A DNA stretch of 64,000 nucleotides from Halolamina litorea (lineage in GTDB: Archaea; Halobacteriota; Halobacteria; Halobacteriales; Haloferacaceae). Position numbers and translations under genes: made by a program. The stretch spans positions 585,507-649,506 of the forward strand of contig NZ_JANHGR010000002.1 in the NCBI RefSeq assembly GCF_026616205.1, written 5' to 3'. A model generated the notes under the pieces. That model was not told the origin of the DNA and searched no databases. It saw only the letters and a program-made list of their open reading frames with translations. Shown here piece by piece: positions 51,326-58,819 of the stretch (the first letter of the stretch is position 1; each line of letters opens with the position of its first letter).

Positions 51326-52051
51326 TTAGAGCAGCGAGTCGATGTCCTTCTCGTTCGTGATGTCGACGCCGTCCTCGGTGACGACGGCGATGTTGATGCC
51401 GTTGCCGGAGGCGGTGTCGCGCTCCATCGCGCTCTTGATACACTTCGTGGCGACGGTCTTGGCCGCCTCGACGCCCATGTCGTCCTCGAACTCCTGTTCG
51501 AGCACACCGAGGGCGAACTGCGAACCGGAGCCGGAGACGGCGTACTGCTCCTCGGTCGTGCCGCCGAGGGCGTCGATGGAGTAGACGTGCGGACCGGTGT
51601 CGTCGACGCCGCCGAGGATGGGCGAGACGATGTAGAACGCACCCGAGCGCAGGAGGTTGCCGGTCAGCGTCGAGAGCGCCTGCATCGACATCTGCTTACC
51701 CCGTCGGACCCCGAAGAGGTTCGACTCGGCTTTCAGCGTCTCGATGAGGGATTGGGCCGCCGAGACGGAGCCGGCGATGGTGAGCGCGCCCGTCGGGTGG
51801 ATCTGCTCCACCTTCTGGACGTCCTTGCTGGAGACCATGTTGCCCATGCTCGCACGCATGTCCGTGGCGAGCACGACGGCGTCGCCGGCGTTGATGCCGA
51901 CCGTGGTCGTGCCGGTCTTCATCCCCTCGTCGGTGGAGGCCTGCGCACGGCGCTGGTCCGCGTCGGGGAACTCGCCGAGTTCCGGACCGAACACGTCGGA
52001 CTGATCGCCGGTGAGCGGGTCGAGACCTGACTGGTGGGCAGGTGTTCGCAT
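51326..52051 (-). CDS. psmB: Proteasome beta subunit
   Basis: The 241-residue protein starts with a long propeptide (MRTPAHQSGLDPLTGDQSDVFGPEL...), cleaved before Thr48 in EGMKTG-TTTVGINAGDAVVLATDMRASMGNMVSSKDVQKVEQI. Thr48 becomes the N-terminal nucleophile; the Lys and Asp of the catalytic set are in the following segment. It assembles with an alpha subunit into the 20S core protease. The ATG at 52051 is chosen because a TATA box sits 28 bp upstream. The alpha subunit gene is not in this window. Confidence 0.96.
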   Translation of the reverse strand: MRTPAHQSGLDPLTGDQSDVFGPELGEFPDADQRRAQASTDEGMKTGTTTVGINAGDAVVLATDMRASMGNMVSSKDVQKVEQIHPTGALTIAGSVSAAQSLIETLKAESNLFGVRRGKQMSMQALSTLTGNLLRSGAFYIVSPILGGVDDTGPHVYSIDALGGTTEEQYAVSGSGSQFALGVLEQEFEDDMGVEAAKTVATKCIKSAMERDTASGNGINIAVVTEDGVDITNEKDIDSLL

Positions 52052-52076
52052 TGGGAAATCGTTGTCGGGGAACGCT

Positions 52077-52084
52077 GATAAAGC
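52077..52084 (-). promoter_or_regulatory. TATA box of psmB
   Basis: CTTTATCA on the minus strand is centred about 28 bp before the ATG at 52051, giving an almost leaderless transcript. Confidence 0.55.
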
Positions 52085-52168
52085 CACCCCTTCGGGGAAA
52101 CCCCGCCGGCGTCGAAACCCGGCGACGCCGCTGACGGCGGCTGTCTCGACAGAACTGGGGGGTCGTAG

Positions 52169-52336
52169 TTACTTGGACGCCTCGTAGGCCGCCTTGGTGC
52201 CGTCGACGGCCCGGCCGAGGGGCAGCGGGACGCCGAGCCGCCGGGTCAGCAACGCGACCGGAAGCAGCGTGATCCCGAGCAGGACGGTCAACTGGTAGAG
52301 GGCGAACAGCGCGACGCGACGGATAGTTCGGCTCAT
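52169..52336 (-). CDS. 55-residue membrane protein
   Basis: This small gene reads MSRTIRRVALFALYQLTVL, then LGITLLPVALLTRRLGVPLPL and GRAVDGTKAAYEASK. A single hydrophobic segment (residues about 7-30) follows a basic N-terminus, and the C-terminus is a short amphipathic helix. A TATA box at 52363-52370 lies about 30 bp upstream of the ATG. It reads like a conserved haloarchaeal protein, but I know no function. Confidence 0.7.
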   Translation of the reverse strand: MSRTIRRVALFALYQLTVLLGITLLPVALLTRRLGVPLPLGRAVDGTKAAYEASK

Positions 52337-52362
52337 CTCCGTACCCTCCCGGACCTCGTGGA

Positions 52363-52370
52363 GGTATAAG
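52363..52370 (-). promoter_or_regulatory. TATA box of the 55-residue protein gene
   Basis: CTTATACC on the minus strand is centred about 30 bp before the ATG at 52336. AAGTACTT (52368-52375) is a palindrome overlapping it. Confidence 0.5.
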
Positions 52371-52605
52371 TACTTACTGGGCTGGCGGCGGCGGGTACCC
52401 CGACGCTTGCTTGCGCTTCTACCCGAGTTGTGCTGGAGGCAAGCTGACTGGGAGTGCGTATAAAGCGCGGCGATAACGCAGAGGACTGAGAGGCGGCATC
52501 GTCATAACTTATGCGTACGTTTCACTGGCGACGCGCGGTCGGCGGGCGGCGGTGTCGGTCGAGGCGTGGGAAACGCTGAAACGCACGCTCGGCATAGGGG
52601 GCGTC

Positions 52606-53055
52606 ATGAGCGAGTCAAACTGGACCGACGCCATCGTGGGCGAGCGGATGGCCGTCGATCAGCAGTTCGCCGCCGAGGTTCGGGAGTCACCGTTCTCCAA
52701 CCAGGAGTGGGGACTGATCATGACCGCCGCGGAGTTCGAGATCGCCGACGCCGACGACCCGGACGCGGCCCGGATCGTCCCCGAGACGGCGAAGGTCGCG
52801 GGGATCATGCCCGAAGTGGAGAAGATGGGCGGGGCGATGGGCGGTCCCGGCGGTCCCGCGGGCGACCGTGGCGGCGACGACGACGGCGGGATGTTCTCCT
52901 CTGTCAAGAAGGGACTCGGCCTCGGCGGCGGCGACGACGGCTCGGACCGACTCGAGGACGCCGAAGCGCTGTTGGAGCAGTACGCACGGACGCTACAGGA
53001 ACACCTCGTCGAGCAAGGTCGCTGGGAGCAGGTCCGCATCGCGTATCAGGAGTAA
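52606..53055 (+). CDS. Haloarchaeal DUF5799-like protein
   Basis: The 149-residue protein starts MSESNWTDAIVGERMAVDQQFAAEVRESPFSNQEWGLIMTAAEFEIADADDPDAARIVPET, a pattern I associate with DUF5799. The middle is a Gly-rich flexible stretch (GGAMGGPGGPAGDRGGDDDGG) and the C-terminus a helix (LEDAEALLEQYARTLQEHLVEQGRWEQVRIAYQE). There is no catalytic motif. The ATG at 52606 begins the conserved block. It faces the convergent zinc-finger-like gene 22 bp away. Confidence 0.78.
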   Translation: MSESNWTDAIVGERMAVDQQFAAEVRESPFSNQEWGLIMTAAEFEIADADDPDAARIVPETAKVAGIMPEVEKMGGAMGGPGGPAGDRGGDDDGGMFSSVKKGLGLGGGDDGSDRLEDAEALLEQYARTLQEHLVEQGRWEQVRIAYQE

Positions 53056-53077
53056 ACGCGCTGTACTGCGGGGCGGC

Positions 53078-53290
53078 TTAGCTGTTGGCCATCTCGGCGT
53101 CGTCGAGCGGGAAGTCGACGTCGACCTCCTCGCGGCTCTCCTCGACCATCGTGAGTTCGAGAGTCTGTCCGCAGTCGGGACACGGGACGACGACGTCGAT
53201 GCGGAACCCCTCACCCGAACCGTGGATATCGGTAATGGCGCCGTCGCTTCGCGTGAGGTACTCCCCGTCGAGTTCGTGGCTACAAGCCAT
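53078..53290 (-). CDS. Small CxxC protein
   Basis: The 70-residue protein (MACSHELDGEYLTRSDGAITDIHGSGEGFRIDVVVPCPDCGQTLELTMVEESREEVDVDFPLDDAEMANS) has one CPDC knuckle plus an N-terminal Cys-Ser-His that could complete a zinc site. It reads as a compact zinc-bound beta protein. The family is unknown to me. It is divergent from the 94-residue protein gene. Confidence 0.7.
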   Translation of the reverse strand: MACSHELDGEYLTRSDGAITDIHGSGEGFRIDVVVPCPDCGQTLELTMVEESREEVDVDFPLDDAEMANS

Positions 53291-53382
53291 ACTCGGATTT
53301 GTGTCCCCAACGGTTTCAGTACGTTGGCCCTACAGTCCCCGGCCCCGACTCCTTTTTTACCTCCCGGCGGCGAAGGGTGGTC

Positions 53383-53667
53383 ATGAGCGATTTCGGCCTC
53401 GACCTCGCCCGCGCCGAAGAGGAACTCGACGACCCGGACGCCGACGAGGTCGTCCTCGGCGTACTCGACGGTGAGACCGACCCGCAGGAGTGGATCGACG
53501 CCGTCCGATCGGGGAACGTGCTGATGCTCGCCGTCGAGGGCGACATGAACACCCTCGCTTCGGGGTTCGCCCGGGAAGTCCGTGCCGACGGCGGTTCGCT
53601 GACGCACTTCCGGGGGTTCCTGGTAGTGACGCCGGCGGGCGTCACCATCGACACCGACCGACTGTGA
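53383..53667 (+). CDS. Haloarchaeal DUF5779-like protein
   Basis: The 94-residue protein (MSDFGLDLARAEEELDDPDADEVVLGVLDGETDPQEWIDAVRSGNVLMLAVEGDMNTLASGFAREVRADGGSLTHFRGFLVVTPAGVTIDTDRL) has an alpha/beta pattern, with EVVLGVLDG and LMLAVEGDMNTLASGFAREVR conserved among haloarchaea as I remember the family. The stop TGA overlaps the GTG start of the next gene by 3 bases, so the two are coupled. Function is unknown. Confidence 0.75.
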   Translation: MSDFGLDLARAEEELDDPDADEVVLGVLDGETDPQEWIDAVRSGNVLMLAVEGDMNTLASGFAREVRADGGSLTHFRGFLVVTPAGVTIDTDRL

Positions 53668-53897
53668 GCGACGGCGGCGACGTCGCCCGCTCGTCCCAGC
53701 CTGAAGCCGACGCGGCGAACCGTCGGCGTGCGGTGCTCGCCACGCTCCCGTTTCTCGCGTTGGGACTGGCGGTCGCCGCGCTGGCGGTCGTCGTCGCCCC
53801 CCAGCCCCTGTGGGCGTTCCTGTTGCTCCCGCCGATCCTGTTCATGTGCGTGCTGACCTACCTCACGTTCCGGAGCGACTTCCTCGAGGGCCGGTAG
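53664..53897 (+). CDS. 77-residue two-helix membrane protein
   Basis: The protein starts at a GTG overlapping the stop of the previous gene (GTGA) and has two transmembrane segments (AVLATLPFLALGLAVAALAVVVA, WAFLLLPPILFMCVLTYLTF) with a basic loop before them (ANRRRA). It ends RSDFLEGR. Coupling to the DUF5779-like gene suggests a joint role at the membrane. No family is recognised. Confidence 0.75.
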   Translation: MSDGGDVARSSQPEADAANRRRAVLATLPFLALGLAVAALAVVVAPQPLWAFLLLPPILFMCVLTYLTFRSDFLEGR

Positions 53898-53935
53898 CCC
53901 GCGGAGTTTTGCCCCGTCCGCCCCTACGTCGAGCC

Positions 53936-54418
53936 ATGCCGGTTTACACCCGCCGTACCCGTGTCGACGCCCCGCTCGCGGACGTGTGGTCGTTCCACTC
54001 GCGGGTGGAGGGACTGGAGGCACTCACGCCCGGGTTCATGAACCTCGAAGTCGAGGCGATCCGGGGTCCGGACGGCGAGGCCGACCCCGACGTGTTGATG
54101 CAGGGCAGCGAGATCGACATGTCGATGCGCCCGTTCGGGGTCGGCCCGCGCCAGCGCTGGACGTCCGTGATCACCGACCGCGAGGAGGGAAACGGCGTAG
54201 CGTGGTTCCGTGACGAGATGCGCGGCGGGCCGTTCCCGCGCTGGGTGCACACCCACCGCTTCCGGACCGACGGCGAGGCCACCATCGTCGAGGACCGACT
54301 GGAGTACGAACTCCCACTCGGGCCGCTCGGACGGCTGTTCGGGCCGGCCGGCGTCGTCGGCTTCGCGCCGATGTTCCGGTCGCGCCACAATCGAACGCGC
54401 GAGATCCTGGAGAAGTAG
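53936..54418 (+). CDS. SRPBCC (START-like) family ligand-binding protein
   Basis: The 160-residue protein has the SRPBCC fold pattern: VYTRRTRVDAPLADVWSFHSRVEGLEALTPGFMNLEV, then RQRWTSVITDREEGNGVAWFRDEMRGGPFPRWVHTHRFRTDGEATIVEDRLEYELPLGPLGRLFG. The C-terminal helix is RHNRTREILEK. Members bind hydrophobic ligands in a central cavity. The start at 53936 begins right at the first strand (MPVYTRR). It lies just upstream of the convergent DUF422-like gene, hinting at lipid or carotenoid handling, but this is speculation. Confidence 0.85.
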   Translation: MPVYTRRTRVDAPLADVWSFHSRVEGLEALTPGFMNLEVEAIRGPDGEADPDVLMQGSEIDMSMRPFGVGPRQRWTSVITDREEGNGVAWFRDEMRGGPFPRWVHTHRFRTDGEATIVEDRLEYELPLGPLGRLFGPAGVVGFAPMFRSRHNRTREILEK

Positions 54419-54448
54419 ACTGGGTCGGGCCGCGGTCCTCGTTGCGTC

Positions 54449-54988
54449 TCAGACCGCCGCCGGGAGCAGCGCCGTGAGGAACACGATGACGAGCCAGCCG
54501 GCGGCGTTCCACCACGGGACGCCGTACGGCCGTGGCCCGGGGATCCGTTCCGAGTAGGCCCACGCGCCGTCCTCGACAGCACCCGGCTCCACCAGCGCGT
54601 CCGCCAGCGTCGCCAGCACCGCGGCGGTCGCCGCAACCGGGACGGCGCCGTCGACGCCGAGCGAGGCCACCCGGACGGCGAGGTACACCACGGCGGGCCA
54701 CGCCAAGAGGATCGAGACCGGGACGCCCGCGACCGTCGGCCGGAGGTAGTGGGTGAACAGGCCCGCCCGGATCGACGGCGCCTCCGCGGCGAACGCGATG
54801 ATGACGCCGCCGAGGAACAGCGCGGCCGCCTCCGGGAGCGGCCACGTGAGCAGCGCGTGACCGAGCGTGAGGGCGAACAGGCCGATGTGGCCGGCGACGT
54901 AGCGGCGGGCCGTCGCCGGATCGATGGGACGGTCGTCACCCGGGCCGCCGTCGGGTGCGTCGCCACCCGCCGATGTGCGATCAGTCAT
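54449..54988 (-). CDS. DUF422/CruF-like membrane protein
   Basis: The 179-residue protein has about five transmembrane segments (HIGLFALTLGHALLTW, AALFLGGVIIAFAAEA, GVPVSILLAWPAVVYLAVRVASL, VAATAAVLATLADALVEP, NAAGWLVIVFLTALLPA). The polar motifs ADALVEPGAVEDGAWAY and GPRPYGVPWWNAAGWLV resemble the carotenoid biosynthesis (DUF422) family, which includes bisanhydrobacterioruberin hydratase CruF, but the protein is shorter than CruF. The ATG at 54988 overlaps the stop of the upstream exporter gene by 8 bp, showing coupling. Assignment is by motif resemblance only. Confidence 0.65.
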   Translation of the reverse strand: MTDRTSAGGDAPDGGPGDDRPIDPATARRYVAGHIGLFALTLGHALLTWPLPEAAALFLGGVIIAFAAEAPSIRAGLFTHYLRPTVAGVPVSILLAWPAVVYLAVRVASLGVDGAVPVAATAAVLATLADALVEPGAVEDGAWAYSERIPGPRPYGVPWWNAAGWLVIVFLTALLPAAV

Positions 54989-55931
54989 GGCCGCGTGCGA
55001 CCGCGGTGAGGTAGATGCCGAGCAGGACGACGGCGCCGCCGGCCACCGTCGTCGGCGTCGGGATCTCCCCGGGGAGCAACAGCAGCGCCAGCACGGTGCT
55101 GCCGACCGGTTCACCCAGCAGGCTAACCGAGACGACGCCCGACTCGACGTGGGCGAGCGCCCAGTTGATCACGGTGTGGCCGAAGATACCCGGGCCGATG
55201 GCCATGCCGAGGAACAGCAGCCACTCCCGGCGCGGGTAGTCCACGAGCGGGGCGTTCTGGGCCACGGCGATGGCCAGCAGCGCGCCCGCACACGCGAGGT
55301 AGACCACGACGACGTAGGGAACCAGCGAGACGCGTTGTCGTAGCGAGCGGCCGGCGAGGACGTACGCCGCGGAGGTGACGGCGCCGACGACCGCGAGGGC
55401 GTTCCCGAACGCTCCCGTGTTCGTCAGCCCCGCGGCGTCGCCGATGCCCACCGAAGCCAGCAGCGGGTCGCCGAGCGACATGGCGACGGCGCCGAACAGC
55501 GCGATGAAGATCCCCACCAGCATCCGGCGGGTGAGTCGCTCGTCGAGCAGCGCCCACGCGCCGACGGCGACGAACAGCGGCTGAGTCTGGACCAGCGTGA
55601 CGCTGGCGGCGACGGAGGTGTAGTTCAGACTCTCGAACCACGAGACGAAGTGCAGGGCGAGCGCGAGCCCGGTCAGTCCGGCGAGCCCCACGTCCCGGAG
55701 CTCCATCCGGCCGAACTCCCCGCGGTAGCGCCCCAGCGCCCACGGTACCAACAGGGCGGTCGTGAACAGCACCCGGTAGAACGCCTTGATGACGCTCGGG
55801 GCGTCCGACCAGCGGACCAGGATGGCGCTGGTGCTGACGGCGATCACCGCGACGGCCAGTCCGGCCATCGGCGGCACGCGCTCCTCGACGGCGGCGATAG
55901 ACACGCGAGAGGTTCCTCTTCCCGGGCTCAT
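54981..55931 (-). CDS. EamA/DMT family transporter
   Basis: The 316-residue protein has ten transmembrane segments in two EamA repeats. The first begins PPMAGLAVAVIAVSTSAILVRWSDAPSVIKAFYRVLFTTALLVPWAL; the second begins GNALAVVGAVTSAAYVLAGRSLR. The closing half has GIFGHTVINWALAHVESGVVSVSLLGEPVGSTVLALLLLPGEIPT. DMT transporters export metabolites or amino acids; the substrate is unknown. The last 8 bp overlap the DUF422-like gene, so the two are cotranscribed. An upstream ATG at 55931 is used; alternatives inside would cut the first helix. Confidence 0.9.
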   Translation of the reverse strand: MSPGRGTSRVSIAAVEERVPPMAGLAVAVIAVSTSAILVRWSDAPSVIKAFYRVLFTTALLVPWALGRYRGEFGRMELRDVGLAGLTGLALALHFVSWFESLNYTSVAASVTLVQTQPLFVAVGAWALLDERLTRRMLVGIFIALFGAVAMSLGDPLLASVGIGDAAGLTNTGAFGNALAVVGAVTSAAYVLAGRSLRQRVSLVPYVVVVYLACAGALLAIAVAQNAPLVDYPRREWLLFLGMAIGPGIFGHTVINWALAHVESGVVSVSLLGEPVGSTVLALLLLPGEIPTPTTVAGGAVVLLGIYLTAVARGHD

Positions 55932-56161
55932 ACCGGTTTCGAAGCGGGCGACCTAGACGCATGACCTCGTTGGCAGAGCTGAAGCCTTATCGCGGGTTCT
56001 CCTGTGGATTAGGCCACCGCTCGGACCCACGCTCGGAAGCCGAGCACTGCATTCCGACCGGTGGGGCCCACAACCTCGCCGGCGACTCTCGACCGCGGAG
56101 CGACCGCTCGGTCGACCCGCGACCGTGCGATACACGTCGCCGTCGTCGATCGAAGAGACAA
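55932..56161. other. Gap before tRNA-Tyr with no recognised gene
   Basis: The sequence holds short GC-rich stem-forming segments such as GCTCGGAAGCCGAGC (56031-56045), but no clear RNA family or protein. Short open frames have random composition. Confidence 0.35.
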
Positions 56162-56170
56162 CCCTTAAGT
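56162..56170 (+). promoter_or_regulatory. TATA box of tRNA-Tyr
   Basis: CCCTTAAGT is centred about 31 bp before the tRNA 5' end. Confidence 0.6.
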
Positions 56171-56196
56171 CCAAACCACCACCTACGTTGGAGTGC

Positions 56197-56270
56197 CCGC
56201 CCTTAGCTCAGACTGGTAGAGCAGCCGACTGTAGATCGGCTTGCCCCCCGTTCAAATCGGGGAGGGCGGA
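56197..56270 (+). tRNA. tRNA-Tyr (GUA)
   Basis: The 74-nt cloverleaf is complete: acceptor CCGCCCT with AGGGCGG, D-arm GCTC...GAGC with a GG pair in the loop, anticodon stem GCCGA/TCGGC with loop CTGTAGA (anticodon GTA), and T-stem CCCCG/CGGGG with loop TTCAAAT. The first pair is C1-G72, the archaeal tyrosine identity element, and the discriminator is A73. CCA is not encoded, and there is no intron. Confidence 0.97.
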
Positions 56271-56337
56271 CTTCTCCCGAAGCCGCTTCCGTTCGACCGG
56301 AAGGTGTGTCGCCGATTCTGCCGTCGTTCCCAGCCGC

Positions 56338-57681
56338 TTAGCGCCGTTCGACGCGCATCGGCATCCCGTTTCTCGGGTGTGCCGTCAGGGTCGGGAGCAG
56401 TTCGAGCGGCGTCTCACCCTCGAACTCGAGGCGATAGCGGCTTGCCGTCGTCGCGATGATCGATCGGGCCTCCAGCATGGCGAGGTGTTTCCCGATGCAG
56501 TGGCGCGGGCCGCCGCCGAAGGGGAAGTACGCGAAGCGGGGGCGCTCCCGGACCCGTTCGGGGCGCCAGCGCTCCGGGTCGAACGTCTCCGGGTCGTCCC
56601 AGTACCGGTCCGAGCGGTGGACCGCCCACTGTGGCAGCATGATCGACGCGGTGTCGGGGACGGTGTAGCCCCCGACCTCGACCGGCTCGGTCGGCTGTCG
56701 GAAGATGGTGTACACCGGCGGGTAGAGCCGCATCGCCTCCTTGATCACCCACTCGGTGTACTCCAGGTCCCGGATGTCGTCGACGGTCGGTCGGGTACCG
56801 TCGATGACGGCGTCGACCTCCTCGTGGAGTCGGCGTTCGACCTCGGGGTGTTGAGACAGCAGGTACCACGTGTACGTCAGGGTCAACGCGGTGGTGTCGT
56901 GTCCCGCCAGCAGCATCGTCATCATCTCGTCGCGGAGTTGGCGGTCGGTCTGGTCGCCGGCCTCCTGGGCGCGGACGAGGATCGAGAGGAAGTCCATCGG
57001 CGCGTCCGTGCTGTCCTCCTGCCGGATCTCGGCGCGCCGCTCGGTGACTATCTCGTCGATGACGCGCTCCAGTTCGTCGACGGCGGCGTCGAACTCGGCG
57101 TCGCCGGGCATAGGGACCCACTCCGGCAGCGCGAACCGGACGGGGTTGGGTTCGAAGCGCATGCCGAGTGGCTCCAACTGCTCGCGGACGTGGTCCAGTC
57201 GCTGGCGGGAGAGTTCGACGCCCATCATCAGGTCGAGGATCACGTCGATGGTCACCGTCGTCATCTCCTCCTCGACGTTGATCTGCTCGCCGTCGTCCCA
57301 CTCGGCAAGCCGTGTCTCGGTGTGGTCGACGATGCGGTCGGCCATCCCGGAGAGTCGGCGCATGTCGAACGCCGGCTGTGCGAGCTTCCGCTGTCGCTGC
57401 CACGTCTCGCCCTCGCTGAGGAGGAGTCCCTGGCCGAGGAGGCTCCCGAGCGCGTCGTCTTGGAACGCCGGCTTGGTGAACCGGTCGGACTCGGAGACGA
57501 GCACGCGCTCGATCTCCGATGGGTCGGTGACCATGTACGTGTCGAGCGGGCCCATCTCGAACCGACTGACGCCGCCGTAGGCCGCTTCCAACCCCGTGAC
57601 GAACCTGAAGGGGTCGCGGGCGTACCGCCGGCTGCTCCCGAACACCGGCTCTCCCTTGGGTCCGGGTGGAGTTCGTACCAT
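56338..57681 (-). CDS. Cytochrome P450
   Basis: The 447-residue protein is a full-length P450. It shows the I-helix oxygen motif MLLAGHDTTALTLTY, the ExxR motif EAMRLYPPVY, the PERF-like DPERWRPERV and the heme-binding loop FPFGGGPRHCIGKHLAM with the thiolate Cys395. It lacks an N-terminal membrane anchor, beginning MVRTPPGPKGEPVFG, so it is cytoplasmic. Haloarchaeal P450s are few; redox partner and substrate (perhaps a lipid or carotenoid) are unknown. A TATA box (GGTTTATGG) lies 28 bp upstream. No ferredoxin gene is adjacent. Confidence 0.95.
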   Translation of the reverse strand: MVRTPPGPKGEPVFGSSRRYARDPFRFVTGLEAAYGGVSRFEMGPLDTYMVTDPSEIERVLVSESDRFTKPAFQDDALGSLLGQGLLLSEGETWQRQRKLAQPAFDMRRLSGMADRIVDHTETRLAEWDDGEQINVEEEMTTVTIDVILDLMMGVELSRQRLDHVREQLEPLGMRFEPNPVRFALPEWVPMPGDAEFDAAVDELERVIDEIVTERRAEIRQEDSTDAPMDFLSILVRAQEAGDQTDRQLRDEMMTMLLAGHDTTALTLTYTWYLLSQHPEVERRLHEEVDAVIDGTRPTVDDIRDLEYTEWVIKEAMRLYPPVYTIFRQPTEPVEVGGYTVPDTASIMLPQWAVHRSDRYWDDPETFDPERWRPERVRERPRFAYFPFGGGPRHCIGKHLAMLEARSIIATTASRYRLEFEGETPLELLPTLTAHPRNGMPMRVERR

Positions 57682-57704
57682 CAGCTACCGTACGTGACAA
57701 ACGG

Positions 57705-57713
57705 CCATAAACC
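57705..57713 (-). promoter_or_regulatory. TATA box of the P450 gene
   Basis: GGTTTATGG on the minus strand is centred 28 bp before the ATG at 57681. Confidence 0.5.
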
Positions 57714-57833
57714 CCGGTTTTCGTTGGGTAGCCTCCGATATCGCCCGGTATAAACGGCACCCGTCGGCATCTCGTTGGATCGTTCGTCGGGCGCCTCCCG
57801 TGGTCCGATCGCGGCCCACCCATGGGCGGCGGA

Positions 57834-58727
57834 CTACTTCGGCGTGCCTTCGAGGATCGTGCCGTCGCTCCCCGCCGCGATGATCGTGCCGTCGGCCATG
57901 ACCTCCGCGGCGTGGAGGGACTTCCCGACCCCGACCGGCTCCCGGCTGGCGCGGCCCTCCTCGTCGATAACGAGTACGCAGCCACCGCCCCCGACCGCGA
58001 CGATCGTGTCGCCGCGGCCTTCGAGTTCCTGTGGCGAGGAGATGTTCGGGGTGGTCTTCTTGGTCCGCCCGCGCTCGCCGAACAGCGAGACGTCCTTGTA
58101 GGTCGTCCCGCCGTCGTCGATGGCGGCGATACCCACCCCGATCCGGGAGAGCGCCTGGACGGTCGTCTCCGCCAAGCGCTCCTTTCGCCACGTCCGGCCG
58201 TTCTCGGATCGGTAGAGGAACCCCGACGTGTCGGCGGCGTAGAGCACGCCCGAGTGGTCGACGACCTCGGTGAACCCCGTGCCGTCGCCGGGGATCGAGA
58301 CGCCTTCGACCCGTGGCTCGTCGCCGTCGACGGTCGTGCGGAGCACGCGCCCGCTGCCGTCGACCGTGTGGACCGACTCGTCACCGGCTTCCCCGTTCGC
58401 GGAGACGCTGAGGAAGTCCGACGTGAGGTCGTAGGGTGCGGGGTGTGCCTCGACGCTCCCGCGCCGGCGGTCGTAGTAGCCGAACACACCGCTGACCCCC
58501 GAGAACCAGACCCGTTCGCCGTCGTCGGTCAGCGAGAGGTCGAGCACCCCCCGGCCGTCGCCGGTCGCGCCGCTGGTGAACACTCCGTCCCAGCGGCCCG
58601 GTTCGGTCCGTTCCACCAGGACCCCGCGCCGTCCGGTGGCGAACGCCGCGCCCTCGAACGATTCAACGCCGGTCAACTGTACGCCTTTCGGGGCCGATGC
58701 TGTGGCCCACTCGTACTTCCCCGACAT
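57834..58727 (-). CDS. Beta-propeller (BNR/Ycf48-like) protein
   Basis: The 297-residue protein is made of repeated four-stranded blades with Gly-rich turns and 'S.nG..W' style elements (GFLYRSENGRTWRKERLAETTVQALSRIG, GVGIAAIDDGGTTYKD, DGTIIAAGSDGTILEGTPK). This is the BNR/Asp-box or Ycf48-like propeller arrangement. There is no signal peptide, so it is probably cytoplasmic. The ATG at 58727 is 30 bp from a TATA box; a TTG at 58742 is possible but unlikely. The P450 gene follows 152 bp downstream on the same strand; any link between them is conjecture. Confidence 0.75.
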   Translation of the reverse strand: MSGKYEWATASAPKGVQLTGVESFEGAAFATGRRGVLVERTEPGRWDGVFTSGATGDGRGVLDLSLTDDGERVWFSGVSGVFGYYDRRRGSVEAHPAPYDLTSDFLSVSANGEAGDESVHTVDGSGRVLRTTVDGDEPRVEGVSIPGDGTGFTEVVDHSGVLYAADTSGFLYRSENGRTWRKERLAETTVQALSRIGVGIAAIDDGGTTYKDVSLFGERGRTKKTTPNISSPQELEGRGDTIVAVGGGGCVLVIDEEGRASREPVGVGKSLHAAEVMADGTIIAAGSDGTILEGTPK

Positions 58728-58752
58728 CCCGTGGTCCACCAACTCGGGGGGT

Positions 58753-58761
58753 CAGTAAAAG
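58753..58761 (-). promoter_or_regulatory. TATA-like box of the propeller gene
   Basis: CTTTTACTG on the minus strand is centred about 30 bp before the ATG at 58727. Confidence 0.4.
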
Positions 58762-58819
58762 GTTGGTCGCCGTGGCGAACGCGACGGCCGTCCCGTCGAG
58801 CAGTTTCCGACGCCCGCTC

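Noticed and set aside
52405..52444. GCTTGC/GCAAGC inverted repeat
   Set aside because: Only 6-bp arms with a long spacer, expected by chance in such GC-rich DNA.
55932..56196. Possible SRP RNA or RNase P RNA before tRNA-Tyr
   Set aside because: The GGAAGC segment is not in the SRP helix 8 context, and the conserved RNase P core (GAGGAAAGTCC-like) is absent.
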